64,000 bases of DNA from the NCBI GenBank assembly GCA_041661445.1, contig JBAZUK010000003.1, forward strand, positions 62,001-126,000, given 5' to 3'. The position numbers and the translations under genes are program-made. Source of the stretch: JBAZUK01 sp041661445. GTDB taxonomy: Bacteria; Chlamydiota; Chlamydiia; Chlamydiales; SM23-39. Shown here piece after piece: positions 42,951-51,485 of this stretch. Below the pieces are notes generated by a model that did no database searches, was not told where the DNA came from, and was given only the letters and a program-made list of their open reading frames with translations. The number at the start of each line of letters is the position of its first letter. The first letter of the stretch is position 1.

Positions 42951-44207
42951 TTGATGAATAAAGATTTAATTGCAATTTTTGAATATTTAGAAAGAGAAAA
43001 AGGCATTAAACGAGAACTTGTCATCAAGGCAATAGAAGATTCTTTAAGAGCAGCTGCTAAAAAAAGCATCAAAGGCGGAGAGAATGTCGATGTTGAAATA
43101 GATCCCAAAAGCGGTGATATAGAAGTTTTTGTTAGAAAAAATGTTGTTAAAGTTGTCGCAAATCCAGAAGAAGAAATTTCTTTAGAAGAAGCTGTTAAAC
43201 TTAACCCTGATTGCAAGATAGGTCAAAGATTAGAAATAACAATACCGCCTCAAGATTTTGGAAGAATAGCCGCTCAGACTGCAAGGCAGATAATCACTCA
43301 AAAACTTAAAGGCGCCGAAAGAGACGTGATATATGAAGAATATCGTCATAGAGTTGGCGAAATTATCTCAGGTACAGTAAAAAGAATGGCAAGAAAAACG
43401 ATAATTGTTGATCTTGGAAAAGTAGAAGCAATACTTCCCGAAAAAAACTTACCAAGAACAGAGAAACCTCATATTGGAGAAAGAATTCAAGCACTTTTGC
43501 TAGAAGTTCAAGATACTGAAATCGGCGGTGCAGAAGTTATTTTATCTAGATCTCATCCTGAATTCGTATCTGCTTTATTTGAGCAGGAAGTACCTGAACT
43601 CGCAGAAGGCGTGATCAAAATAGAAAAAATTGTTAGAGAAGCAGGGTATAGAACAAAATTGGCAGTTAGCTCTACCGATAAAAAAATTGATCCGGTTGGA
43701 ACCTGTGTTGGTGTGAGAGGATCTAGAATAAAAAATGTTATTCGAGAACTGAATAACGAAAAAGTTGATGTCATTCCTTATTCTTCAGATAAAGTACGTT
43801 TTCTTCAGAATGCTCTATCCCCTATTACAATCCAAAGATTAAAGATTAATGATAAGGTAACAATAATTGTTAACGACGACGATTATCCGATAGCTATCGG
43901 TAAAAAAGGAATGAATGCAAGATTAATTTCTAGACTCATAGAACAAGAAGTTGATTTTCAAAAAATAACTGAATATCAGAAATTTGTAACAGTACAAATG
44001 GCTGAACTTGGAGAAAGCGATGATCCTTCTTTGGATAAGCCTTTAAAAATTGAAGGTTTAAGTTCATTAATAGTCGAAGGATTGATTTCTGCAGGATATG
44101 AAACTTTGAGGTCCGTATTAAGATCCAATCCTCAAGAAATTACATCTAAGGTTCCCGGAATCAATTATTTAGATTTAGCGGATAAAATTTTAGAACAAAA
44201 CACATAG
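42951..44207 (+). CDS. nusA: Transcription termination/antitermination factor NusA
   Basis: 418 aa. N-terminal RNA-polymerase-binding domain (about 1-125), S1 domain (about 135-200, GEIISGTVKRMARKTIIVDL), then two KH domains with DPVGTCVGVRGSRIKNVIRE and IAIGKKGMNARLISRLIEQE. A short C-terminal helix-hairpin region (about 365-418) follows, with no second acidic repeat as in E. coli. It modulates pausing, termination and antitermination. Probably the start of the transcript that includes infB, after read-through of the rpsA terminator or from a promoter between them. Confidence 0.96.
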   Translation: MMNKDLIAIFEYLEREKGIKRELVIKAIEDSLRAAAKKSIKGGENVDVEIDPKSGDIEVFVRKNVVKVVANPEEEISLEEAVKLNPDCKIGQRLEITIPPQDFGRIAAQTARQIITQKLKGAERDVIYEEYRHRVGEIISGTVKRMARKTIIVDLGKVEAILPEKNLPRTEKPHIGERIQALLLEVQDTEIGGAEVILSRSHPEFVSALFEQEVPELAEGVIKIEKIVREAGYRTKLAVSSTDKKIDPVGTCVGVRGSRIKNVIRELNNEKVDVIPYSSDKVRFLQNALSPITIQRLKINDKVTIIVNDDDYPIAIGKKGMNARLISRLIEQEVDFQKITEYQKFVTVQMAELGESDDPSLDKPLKIEGLSSLIVEGLISAGYETLRSVLRSNPQEITSKVPGINYLDLADKILEQNT

Positions 44208-44216
44208 GAATTAATT

Positions 44217-46634
44217 TTGGCTAAAGATATTAAACTAAACATAAAAAACACGCAGATTGCTGAAGCATTACAAAAATTCAATAAAAAACCATCTTCTTTA
44301 AAAAAAGATGTATTGAAGTCTTCTGAGAAAGAAACAACAACCCCTCCTAAAAGAAAAGCAAGAATTATTTCTGCAGAAGAAGTGCAAACAGAACAAAAAG
44401 AAATCAAGGCTAAGAAAACACCTAAAATCTTAGAAGAAAAAACAGAAGAATTAACTCCGAAAGAAGAAATTTTATCAGTTGAACCAAAAGCTGAAGAGTC
44501 TATTGAAGTTTCTAAAGAGAAAAAAGCACATAAAATTTCAGAAAAAGAAATTGTTCAGGAAGAAAAGCCATCCCCTATCATCGAAACTGAAAAACCTCAA
44601 ATTACAACAGAAGAAAAGAAAGAATCGGAAAAAGTGTCAATTGAAAAGCCGCCTATAATTGTAAAAAAAGAAATTGAAGAAGAAGATGAAGAGCAAAAGA
44701 AAAAAGGATTTAAATTTGCAAAAAATGTAAAAGCTGCAAAAAAACCGGAAGTATATCGATCTTTTGATACGCAGGACAGATTGGGACTTAGAACTTTTGA
44801 AGATGAACGTTGGAGAAAGAAAAGATTTTCTAAACAAAAACTTCAAAGAGAAGTAATCCCAATTATTCGTCCATCTCATTTAAAAGTTAAAGTTCCTATT
44901 TCAATTAAAGATTTAGCTCAGGAGATGAAATTAAAGGCTTCCGAACTAATCCAAAAATTATTTTTGCAAGGGATCGCTGTAACTATTAATGATTATCTTG
45001 AGGATGAAACAACAATTCAATTATTGGGTCAGGAATTTGGCTGCGACATAATTATTGATACTGCAGAAGAAAAAAGACTTCAGATTACAGAAAATAGCAT
45101 CAAGCAGGAAATATTGAACACCGAAAAAAGTGATCTTATAATTAGACCTCCAGTTGTAACATTTATGGGACACGTCGATCATGGTAAAACATCTCTTATC
45201 GATGTGATTAGAAAATCAAATATCGCTGCAGGCGAAGCTGGGCAAATAACACAGCACATGGGCGCATTTAGCGTTAAAACGAAGTTTGGAATGATCACAG
45301 TATTAGATACTCCGGGCCACGAGGCGTTTAGTCAAATGAGATCCAGAGGAGCCCATGTTACAGATATTGTAGTTTTAGTAATTGCCGGTGATGAAGGAAT
45401 GAAAGAGCAGACAATTGAAGCAATGAATCAGGCAAAAGAAGCTAACGTGCCAATTGTTATTGCAATTAATAAATCAGACAAGCCGGGGTTTGACCAAGAA
45501 AAAATATATAGACAGCTTGCCGACCACTCGCTTTTGCCAGAAGCATGGGGTGGAACAACAATAACAGTAAACTGCTCAGCTAAAACCCACCAAGGAATCG
45601 ATGAGCTTTTAGAAATGCTATCTCTTCAATCTGAAATATTAGAGCTAAAAGCTAACCCTAAATCGAGGGCAAGAGGAACTATTTTAGAATCAGAAATGCA
45701 TAAGGGATTTGGAGCGATCGCAAATGTTTTAATACAGAACGGAACTTTAAAGACATCCGATGCAATTGTATTTTCAAATAAATGGGGCTCAATAAAAACT
45801 ATTCATGATCAATATAATAATCTTATAACATCTGCCGGTCCATCGATGCCTGTAAAGATTACTGGCCTTTCCGATTTAGCCGAAGCAGGTTGTGAATTTA
45901 TTGTTGTTGAAAATGAAAAGAAAGCAAAAGAACTTGCTGAAGCCAGATCTGAAAAAATGGAACTTTCTGTTTTACAGCAGACTAAGAAAATCAGCTTAGA
46001 AAACATTACAAAGAAAAATAAAAAGCTCTTCCCAATAATTTTAAGAGCTGACGTTCAAGGATCTTTGGAAGCTTTAAAGACCTCTCTTTTGAAAATTGAT
46101 TCAACAAAAATAGATCTGGTTATTGTAAATGCCGAAGTTGGAGAAATTTCTGAATCAGATATCAGGTTAGCATATGCCTCTAAAGCCATTATTTTAGGTT
46201 TTCATACAAAAGTTGAAAGTCATGCCGAGACTATGATTAAACATTTAAAAGTAGTAGTTAAGCTGCATGATATTATTTATCATGCTATAGATGATATAAA
46301 AGAATTAATGAGAGCATCTTTAGACAAAATCGAAGAACTTCATAATATTGGAAAAGCAAAGGTAATAGCTACCTTTAAATCCTCTCAATTGGGAACTATT
46401 GCGGGATGCCAGGTTGTCGATGGAATAATAAAAAGAAATTCTTATATTAAAGTTATTCGAGATGGTCAAGAAATTGCCAAAACAAAAATCGCATCTTTAA
46501 AGAAAGTCAAAGATGACGTTAAAGAAGTCAGCAAAGGTTCTGAATGCGGAATCGTTCTTGAAAACTTTTCTACTTTCCAAAAAGATGATATTTTGGAAGC
46601 AAATGAAATTACCTATTTAGAGCAAGAATTATAA
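44217..46634 (+). CDS. infB: Translation initiation factor IF-2
   Basis: 805 aa from a TTG start at 44217, with TAGGAA seven bases upstream. The N-terminal third is a Lys/Glu-rich linker (about 30-180). The IF2-N domain follows (about 220-270), then the GTPase with G1 GHVDHGKT, G3 DTPGHEAF and G4 NKSD. Domains II-IV follow, including RADVQGSLEALKTSLLK. It places initiator tRNA on the 30S subunit. A TTG start gives the expected AKDIKLNIKN start and may keep expression low. Confidence 0.97.
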   Translation: MAKDIKLNIKNTQIAEALQKFNKKPSSLKKDVLKSSEKETTTPPKRKARIISAEEVQTEQKEIKAKKTPKILEEKTEELTPKEEILSVEPKAEESIEVSKEKKAHKISEKEIVQEEKPSPIIETEKPQITTEEKKESEKVSIEKPPIIVKKEIEEEDEEQKKKGFKFAKNVKAAKKPEVYRSFDTQDRLGLRTFEDERWRKKRFSKQKLQREVIPIIRPSHLKVKVPISIKDLAQEMKLKASELIQKLFLQGIAVTINDYLEDETTIQLLGQEFGCDIIIDTAEEKRLQITENSIKQEILNTEKSDLIIRPPVVTFMGHVDHGKTSLIDVIRKSNIAAGEAGQITQHMGAFSVKTKFGMITVLDTPGHEAFSQMRSRGAHVTDIVVLVIAGDEGMKEQTIEAMNQAKEANVPIVIAINKSDKPGFDQEKIYRQLADHSLLPEAWGGTTITVNCSAKTHQGIDELLEMLSLQSEILELKANPKSRARGTILESEMHKGFGAIANVLIQNGTLKTSDAIVFSNKWGSIKTIHDQYNNLITSAGPSMPVKITGLSDLAEAGCEFIVVENEKKAKELAEARSEKMELSVLQQTKKISLENITKKNKKLFPIILRADVQGSLEALKTSLLKIDSTKIDLVIVNAEVGEISESDIRLAYASKAIILGFHTKVESHAETMIKHLKVVVKLHDIIYHAIDDIKELMRASLDKIEELHNIGKAKVIATFKSSQLGTIAGCQVVDGIIKRNSYIKVIRDGQEIAKTKIASLKKVKDDVKEVSKGSECGIVLENFSTFQKDDILEANEITYLEQEL

Positions 46635-46635
46635 T

Positions 46636-47013
46636 ATGAAACCAAAAAGAGTGGATCGTTTAAATTCATTACTTCGCGAAGTTATTTCTGAGGTAATACA
46701 TCAGGATTTAAGAAATCCCAAAATATCGAAGCTTTCCACTGTTATATCGGTTGAAATAACACCAGATCTTAAATATGCGAAAGTATTTGTAAGCGTAATT
46801 GGACCAGAAAAAGAAAAACAAGAAACAATAAAAGCTTTGAATCAGGCTGCCGGATTTATCTCAGTCAACTGCTCAAAAAAAATTGTAATTAGATATTTCC
46901 CCACACTCTCATTCGAACTTGATACTACCATAGATAAATTCATGAAAATTGATGAAATCTTATCAGATGTTAATAAAGAAAAAGAAAACAGAAAAAAATC
47001 AAAAGATGAATGA
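46636..47013 (+). CDS. rbfA: Ribosome-binding factor A
   Basis: 125 aa. KRVDRLNSLLREVISEVIHQ, LRNPKI, VEITPDLKYAKVFVSV and the closing RYFPTLSFELDTTIDKFMKI are the RbfA KH-like fold motifs. It is needed for maturation of the 30S subunit 16S rRNA 5' region. It starts one base after infB and overlaps truB by eight bases. Its short lysine-rich tail is unremarkable. Confidence 0.95.
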   Translation: MKPKRVDRLNSLLREVISEVIHQDLRNPKISKLSTVISVEITPDLKYAKVFVSVIGPEKEKQETIKALNQAAGFISVNCSKKIVIRYFPTLSFELDTTIDKFMKIDEILSDVNKEKENRKKSKDE

Positions 47014-47680
47014 TAATCAAGGAATTCTTTTAGTAAACAAATCTAAAAATTTTTCATCTTTCACTTTAGTTAAAATTTTAAGAAAAATAACTAAAATAAG
47101 AAAAATTGGCCATGCAGGCACTTTAGATCCTTTTGCAACAGGTCTAATGATCATGCTGCTCGGAAAAGAATACACAAAGAAATCTTCTTTTTATATTAAC
47201 CACGATAAAGAATATTTATGTAAGCTGCATCTGGGATTTACTACAAAATCTTTTGATTCCGAAGAAGAATTAACATTTTTTTCAGACAAAATTCCAACAG
47301 CTGAAGAGCTTCAGAGGGTCCTTGAAAAATTCCAGGGAACTGTTGAACAAATCCCGCCTATGTATTCTGCCAAAAAAGTCAATGGTCAGAGGCTATATTC
47401 TTTAGCTAGACAAGACATAACTATTGATAGAAAACCGATTCAGGTTACAATTAATACAGAGTTGCTCTCTTATGTTTATCCATATGTCGAGCTAAAAATT
47501 TCATGTTCTAAAGGAACTTATATAAGAGCCATCGCAAATGATATTGGATATTTACTAGGCACAGGAGCTTACCTGATTGAATTAAAAAGAACAAAAAGCG
47601 GAATTTTTAATTTAAAAGATGCAATAGACCAAAGCTGCTTAACAGAAGAAGTTAATTTACAATCCTATCTTATAAGATGA
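47006..47680 (+). CDS. truB: tRNA pseudouridine-55 synthase
   Basis: About 224 aa from the ATG at 47006, which overlaps the rbfA end; the open frame upstream to 46949 is only rbfA in another frame. Motifs: ILLVNKSKNFSSFTLVKILR, KIGHAGTLDPFATGLMIMLL with the catalytic Asp of GTLDP, IPPMYSAKKVNGQRLYSLAR and CSKGTYIRAIANDIG. It makes pseudouridine 55 in the T-loop of tRNAs. It is shorter than the E. coli enzyme (314 aa) because the C-terminal PUA-like extension is missing, as in compact versions. Confidence 0.95.
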   Translation: MNDNQGILLVNKSKNFSSFTLVKILRKITKIRKIGHAGTLDPFATGLMIMLLGKEYTKKSSFYINHDKEYLCKLHLGFTTKSFDSEEELTFFSDKIPTAEELQRVLEKFQGTVEQIPPMYSAKKVNGQRLYSLARQDITIDRKPIQVTINTELLSYVYPYVELKISCSKGTYIRAIANDIGYLLGTGAYLIELKRTKSGIFNLKDAIDQSCLTEEVNLQSYLIR

Positions 47681-48246
47681 AAATTTTAACATCAATTTAT
47701 GAGAAACATGATTTTCCCTGCAATATCACTTTAGGTGTATTTGATGGGGTTCATTTGGGTCATCAATATATATTACAAAAACTAAAAGAGAAACCTGGCA
47801 ATTCAGTTGTCATAACATTTAAAAATCATCCTCTTGAAATTTTATGCCCTTTAAAAAAACCTTCTCTCATATATTCATGTGAAGAAAAAATCGCATTACT
47901 TAAAAGTTTTGATATTGATATAGTGATTTTGTTAGAATTTACAAAAGATTTTTCTGATTTGAATTATTTGGATTTTTTTAAAACATTAAAAGCAAATTTT
48001 TCTTTTACCAATTTTATAGTTGGTGAAGACATAAAAATCGGAAAAGACCAAATGGGCGACAAGAAAAGCATTGGGAAACTTGAAAAAATTTATGGTTTCA
48101 AAACAGAATTCTTAAAAAAAATAAAATATGAAGAGAAAATAATATCCAGCTCATGGATTAGAAAATTAATAAATGAAGAGAAATATTCTTTAGTAGAAAA
48201 ACTATTAAATCGAAAATATGAAAACAAGGAAGTAATAAATGTCTGA
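47677..48246 (+). CDS. ribF: FAD synthetase domain protein (RibF without riboflavin kinase domain)
   Basis: 189 aa. LGVFDGVHLGHQYILQKLKE carries the adenylyltransferase motif, and IVGEDIKIGKDQMGD, with ISSSWIRKLINEEKYSLVEK, completes the N-terminal FMN adenylyltransferase fold. Standard bifunctional RibF is about 300 aa and has a C-terminal riboflavin kinase domain, which is absent here; the gene stops cleanly and overlaps ychF by eight bases. It could make FAD from FMN but not FMN from riboflavin. The gene position is conserved in Chlamydia. Confidence 0.88.
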   Translation: MKILTSIYEKHDFPCNITLGVFDGVHLGHQYILQKLKEKPGNSVVITFKNHPLEILCPLKKPSLIYSCEEKIALLKSFDIDIVILLEFTKDFSDLNYLDFFKTLKANFSFTNFIVGEDIKIGKDQMGDKKSIGKLEKIYGFKTEFLKKIKYEEKIISSSWIRKLINEEKYSLVEKLLNRKYENKEVINV

Positions 48247-49351
48247 TCAGTCTACTACAAATTTGTCATGCGGAATAGTCGGTCTTCCAAATGTTGGAAA
48301 ATCTACTCTTTTTACAGCAATTACCAAAAAAAAAGTTTCTGCCGAAAATTATCCATTTTGCACAATTGATCCGAACATAGGTATTGTAGAGGTTCCAGAT
48401 TATAGGCTCCCAATATTATCTGGCTTATCCAAATCAAAAAAAACAGTTTTTGCAACAGTTTCATTTGTTGACATAGCAGGGCTTGTAAAAGGAGCTTCAA
48501 AAGGTGAAGGATTAGGTAATAAGTTCCTAACAAATATTAGAGAAACCGATGCTATAATACATGTTGTTAGATGTTTTGAAGATGATGAAATAATACATGT
48601 AAGCGGAAAGTTTGACCCCATAGAAGACATCGAAACTATTAATTTAGAGCTAATTTTAGCCGACCTTCAAAATGCTCAAAACATAAAAGCGAAACTTGAG
48701 AAGAAATCAAGAATTTCTAAAGAACATGAAGCTGAATTTAATCTAATAGAAAAAATAATTAATTCGCTCGATCAGAATATCTCTTTGAGGTTAGTTAACT
48801 TTACTCCTGAAGAAAAAGAAACAATTAAACAATGGTCTTTTCTAACCCTAAAGAAATCAATTTATGTTGCAAATGTCAAAGAAAGTGATTTGGTTAACTT
48901 AGACAGCAATAAAAATCTTCAACGAATCAAAGAATTTGCCAATAAAGAAAATTCAATCGTAATTCCAATTTGCGCAAAATTAGAACAAGAAATCGCATCT
49001 TTAGAAAAACACGAAGCTGAAGAATTCTTAAAAGAATTAGGCTTAAAAGAATCTGGTTTGAATCAACTGATAAAAGTAGCTTTTAGGCTTCTAGATTTAA
49101 TTACATTTATTACTACCGGAGAAATTGAAACAAAAGCCTGGACCATCAAAAAAGGAACAAATGCAAAACTTGCAGCAGGAAAGATTCATAGCGACATAGA
49201 AAAGGGATTCATTAGAGCTGAAGTTATATCATTTGAAGATATGGTTAAATATAAAACACGAGCGATTGCCCGAGAAAATGGACGGGCTAGATCCGAAGGA
49301 AAGGATTATATAATACAAGATGGCGATGTGATATTATTTTATCATTCCTAA
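48239..49351 (+). CDS. ychF: Ribosome-binding ATPase YchF (Obg family)
   Basis: 370 aa. P-loop CGIVGLPNVGKSTLFTAITK, PFCTIDPNIGIVEVPD, VDIAGLVKGASKGEGLGNKF and HVVRCFEDDEIIHVSG are diagnostic, and the C-terminal TGS-like domain has ETKAWTIKKGTNAKLAAGKI, FIRAEVISFEDM and GRARSEGKDYIIQDGDVILF. YchF (OLA1) prefers ATP over GTP and binds ribosomes. It is the last gene of the chlamydial translation block. Confidence 0.96.
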   Translation: MSDQSTTNLSCGIVGLPNVGKSTLFTAITKKKVSAENYPFCTIDPNIGIVEVPDYRLPILSGLSKSKKTVFATVSFVDIAGLVKGASKGEGLGNKFLTNIRETDAIIHVVRCFEDDEIIHVSGKFDPIEDIETINLELILADLQNAQNIKAKLEKKSRISKEHEAEFNLIEKIINSLDQNISLRLVNFTPEEKETIKQWSFLTLKKSIYVANVKESDLVNLDSNKNLQRIKEFANKENSIVIPICAKLEQEIASLEKHEAEEFLKELGLKESGLNQLIKVAFRLLDLITFITTGEIETKAWTIKKGTNAKLAAGKIHSDIEKGFIRAEVISFEDMVKYKTRAIARENGRARSEGKDYIIQDGDVILFYHS

Positions 49352-49586
49352 CTGAAAAAAAATTTGTATTTGAAAATTTAGAATTATAAAAGATTTCCAG
49401 GACAAGTAAACAGTCTCACAATATATCTAGAACTAATATCTATTTTTTATTTTTGCTTTTTCTTTAATTATTTATTTCTATTATTTTTCTATAAATCTTA
49501 AGATTAATAAAAAAAAGATTGCAATAATTTTTATATTATTATAATTCGAAATTAGGAATATAAATCTTTTTTGGAGGAAGAAAAAT

Positions 49587-49706
49587 ATGCCAAAGAAAAA
49601 AACAACAAGAAAAGTAGCAAGAAAAACAGTTAAGAAAGTTGCTAAAAAAGTAAAAAAACCTGCTAGAAGAAAATCTAAAGCAAAATGCCCATCTTGCGGG
49701 ATGTAA
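49587..49706 (+). CDS. 39-aa lysine/arginine-rich protein with a CPSCG end
   Basis: A short ORF with a strong GGAGG ribosome-binding site (49573-49577) ten bases before the ATG. The product, beginning PKKKTTRKVARKTVKKVAKK, is nearly all Lys, Arg, Val, Ala and Thr, like the repeat region of chlamydial histone-like protein Hc2, but ends in KAKCPSCGM, half a zinc-knuckle. It probably binds nucleic acid, perhaps as a DNA-compaction peptide or ribosome-associated protein. A hairpin follows the stop. It is monocistronic between ychF and an unknown gene. Start, ribosome-binding site and composition make it credible. Confidence 0.75.
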   Translation: MPKKKTTRKVARKTVKKVAKKVKKPARRKSKAKCPSCGM

Positions 49707-49713
49707 TAACAAA

Positions 49714-49743
49714 AAGCCCTATTGACTCAAATCATTAGGGCTT
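49714..49743 (+). terminator. Hairpin after the lysine-rich small gene
   Basis: Stem AAGCCCTA (49714-49721) / TAGGGCTT (49736-49743), eight perfect base pairs, eight bases after the stop codon. The downstream sequence is AATAAAA, not a T-run, so termination may be weak; it could instead stabilise the mRNA 3' end. Confidence 0.55.
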
Positions 49744-50045
49744 AATAAAAAAGATCAAACAATAAAATTCCACAATTTCTAGATACAGATCAAATTCCTA
49801 ATATTATTCTTCTATCACCTAAAAACCTGATCTCATTTTTAATAAAAATTTATAGGCAATAACTTGATTATAAAACGCTTACATCATTAAATTTTCCATC
49901 GACTCCTCTAAAACTATAAAATACTTTTAATTAACTAAATTTAGGAAAATACTAAATTAAACATAATTGTTTTTATTAAAAACATAATTAATATTTAATT
50001 AATTAACAAAAAATGATATTTAATAATTATAAGGAGAAATAATTC
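49744..50045. other. AT-rich intergenic region
   Basis: About 300 bases before the small exported protein gene. It is AT-rich with repeated TTAATTAA-like stretches. AAGGAG just before 50046 is the ribosome-binding site of the next gene. Nothing else is recognisable. Confidence 0.45.
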
Positions 50046-50513
50046 ATGGGGATAAAAATGTTTAGAATTTTACCTATTATGATTGGAATCTTACTATTAG
50101 GCTCCACTCATGTTTTTTCACAAATCGGGAATAATAAGGTTTTGGAATACAGAAACAGCAAAGATGTATTTACTGTTGTAGTTACCAGAGGAGATGCCGG
50201 CAAAAGACAAACAAAAGATAAAGCGCTTCAAAAAGCTGCTATGGTATCTCAAAAATACGGCTTTAGATCTTTTAGCATTATAGAAGAAAATGAAGTTGAT
50301 GTAATTCTTGGAAAACAGGGCTGGCCATCATCATATGACTTTCCTCAAAACTTATACCAGGAGGAAATAGTTGAAAAAGGTTACAACAGAGAACGTTTTA
50401 TTTCCGGTTCAAAAAGTGATTACAAGCTTAGAAAAGGCTTAAGAATAAAAATTAAATGCTTTTATACACAAGATGCGGGTCAGTACAAAGTCTGCGATTT
50501 GGTTAAATGTTAA
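50046..50513 (+). CDS. Small exported protein of unknown function
   Basis: 155 aa with a signal peptide (MFRILPIMIGILLLGSTHVF) ending near SQIG. The mature part is a compact alpha/beta domain (KDVFTVVVTRGDAGKRQTKD, KALQKAAMVSQKYGFRSFSI, then FISGSKSDYKLRKGLRIKIK) that resembles the small CC0125/CC1285-type lipoprotein family in general style, though I cannot assign it. AAGGAG precedes the start; ATGs at 50046 and 50058 are both usable. It lies just upstream of the efflux operon and may be co-transcribed with it. Confidence 0.6.
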   Translation: MGIKMFRILPIMIGILLLGSTHVFSQIGNNKVLEYRNSKDVFTVVVTRGDAGKRQTKDKALQKAAMVSQKYGFRSFSIIEENEVDVILGKQGWPSSYDFPQNLYQEEIVEKGYNRERFISGSKSDYKLRKGLRIKIKCFYTQDAGQYKVCDLVKC

Positions 50514-50546
50514 AAACAATCAATTTTTACAATGCGAAAATAGGTT

Positions 50547-51485
50547 ATGTCATATCTAAAAAAACATTTTATATTTTTTTTTGCTATTACAGGATTGTTG
50601 TTTTCAATTTACATGATCTATTATTCCTCAAAAAAGACTCCTCCCCCTCCCATTGTATTTCAACCTCCCTTTCCTCCTTATACTCATTGCGTGGCCGGAT
50701 CAGGCATGATCGAAGCAGCTTCCGAAAACATTGATATCGGCACACCTTTTCCTGAAATAATTGAAGCTGTTTATGTAAAAAATGGAGATATTGTCAAAAA
50801 AGGCGCCTCTTTGTATAAATTGGACACCCGCTCATTAGAAGCGAATCTTGAAGAGTTTATTAAACAAAACGAGTTAAAAATCAAAATTTTGGAAAATAAG
50901 AAAATTGAATTTTCTTTTTATGAAAACCTTAAAGACCAAAATGCCGTAAGCCAAAGCGATTATGAACAAGCTTATTATGATTTGCAGATTGCCAAAAAAG
51001 ATGTTGAAGTAAGCTTAGCAAGAATAAATGAAACTTTAGTAAACATTAAAAGATCAACAATTCAGGCTCCAATAGACGGGAAAATTTTAGATATAAATCT
51101 TCATGTCGGAGAAAATGCTCAGCTAAATCCATATAAAAAAAATTTTCAATTATTATTTGGAAACCTAGATTCCTACCATATAAGAGTATACATAGACGAA
51201 ACAGATGCTTGGAGAGTATATAAAAAAGCGCCCGCAACAGCATATGTGAGAGGGAATAGCTCTATTAAAATACCATTAGAATTTATTCAAATAGAACCAT
51301 ATGTTATCCCGAAAGCCAATCTCACTGGAGCCAATCAAGAAAGAGTTGATACTAGAGTATTACAAGTAATTTATAAATTTAACAAAAATCATTTACCAGT
51401 ATATGTTGGGCAATTGGTAGACGTATATATAGAAGCAATACCCTCGGATTATAAATACGATGAAAAAAATTTTTATAATAATTAG
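50547..51485 (+). CDS. HlyD/DevB-family membrane fusion protein
   Basis: 312 aa. An N-terminal membrane helix (about 7-25) and a proline-rich stretch (KTPPPPIVFQPPFPP) come first. The lipoyl half motif IIEAVYVKNGDIVKKGASLY, a coiled hairpin (about 100-165) and the second half RSTIQAPIDGKILDINLHVG follow, then a beta-barrel. It would link the inner-membrane permease to the lipoprotein channel encoded next. It overlaps the next gene by 26 bases. Not closely similar to the first HlyD protein in the window. Confidence 0.85.
   Translation: MSYLKKHFIFFFAITGLLFSIYMIYYSSKKTPPPPIVFQPPFPPYTHCVAGSGMIEAASENIDIGTPFPEIIEAVYVKNGDIVKKGASLYKLDTRSLEANLEEFIKQNELKIKILENKKIEFSFYENLKDQNAVSQSDYEQAYYDLQIAKKDVEVSLARINETLVNIKRSTIQAPIDGKILDINLHVGENAQLNPYKKNFQLLFGNLDSYHIRVYIDETDAWRVYKKAPATAYVRGNSSIKIPLEFIQIEPYVIPKANLTGANQERVDTRVLQVIYKFNKNHLPVYVGQLVDVYIEAIPSDYKYDEKNFYNN

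Noticed and set aside
46949..47005. Longer TruB start
   Set aside because: The extra residues are only rbfA read in another frame; the ATG at 47006 fits the family.
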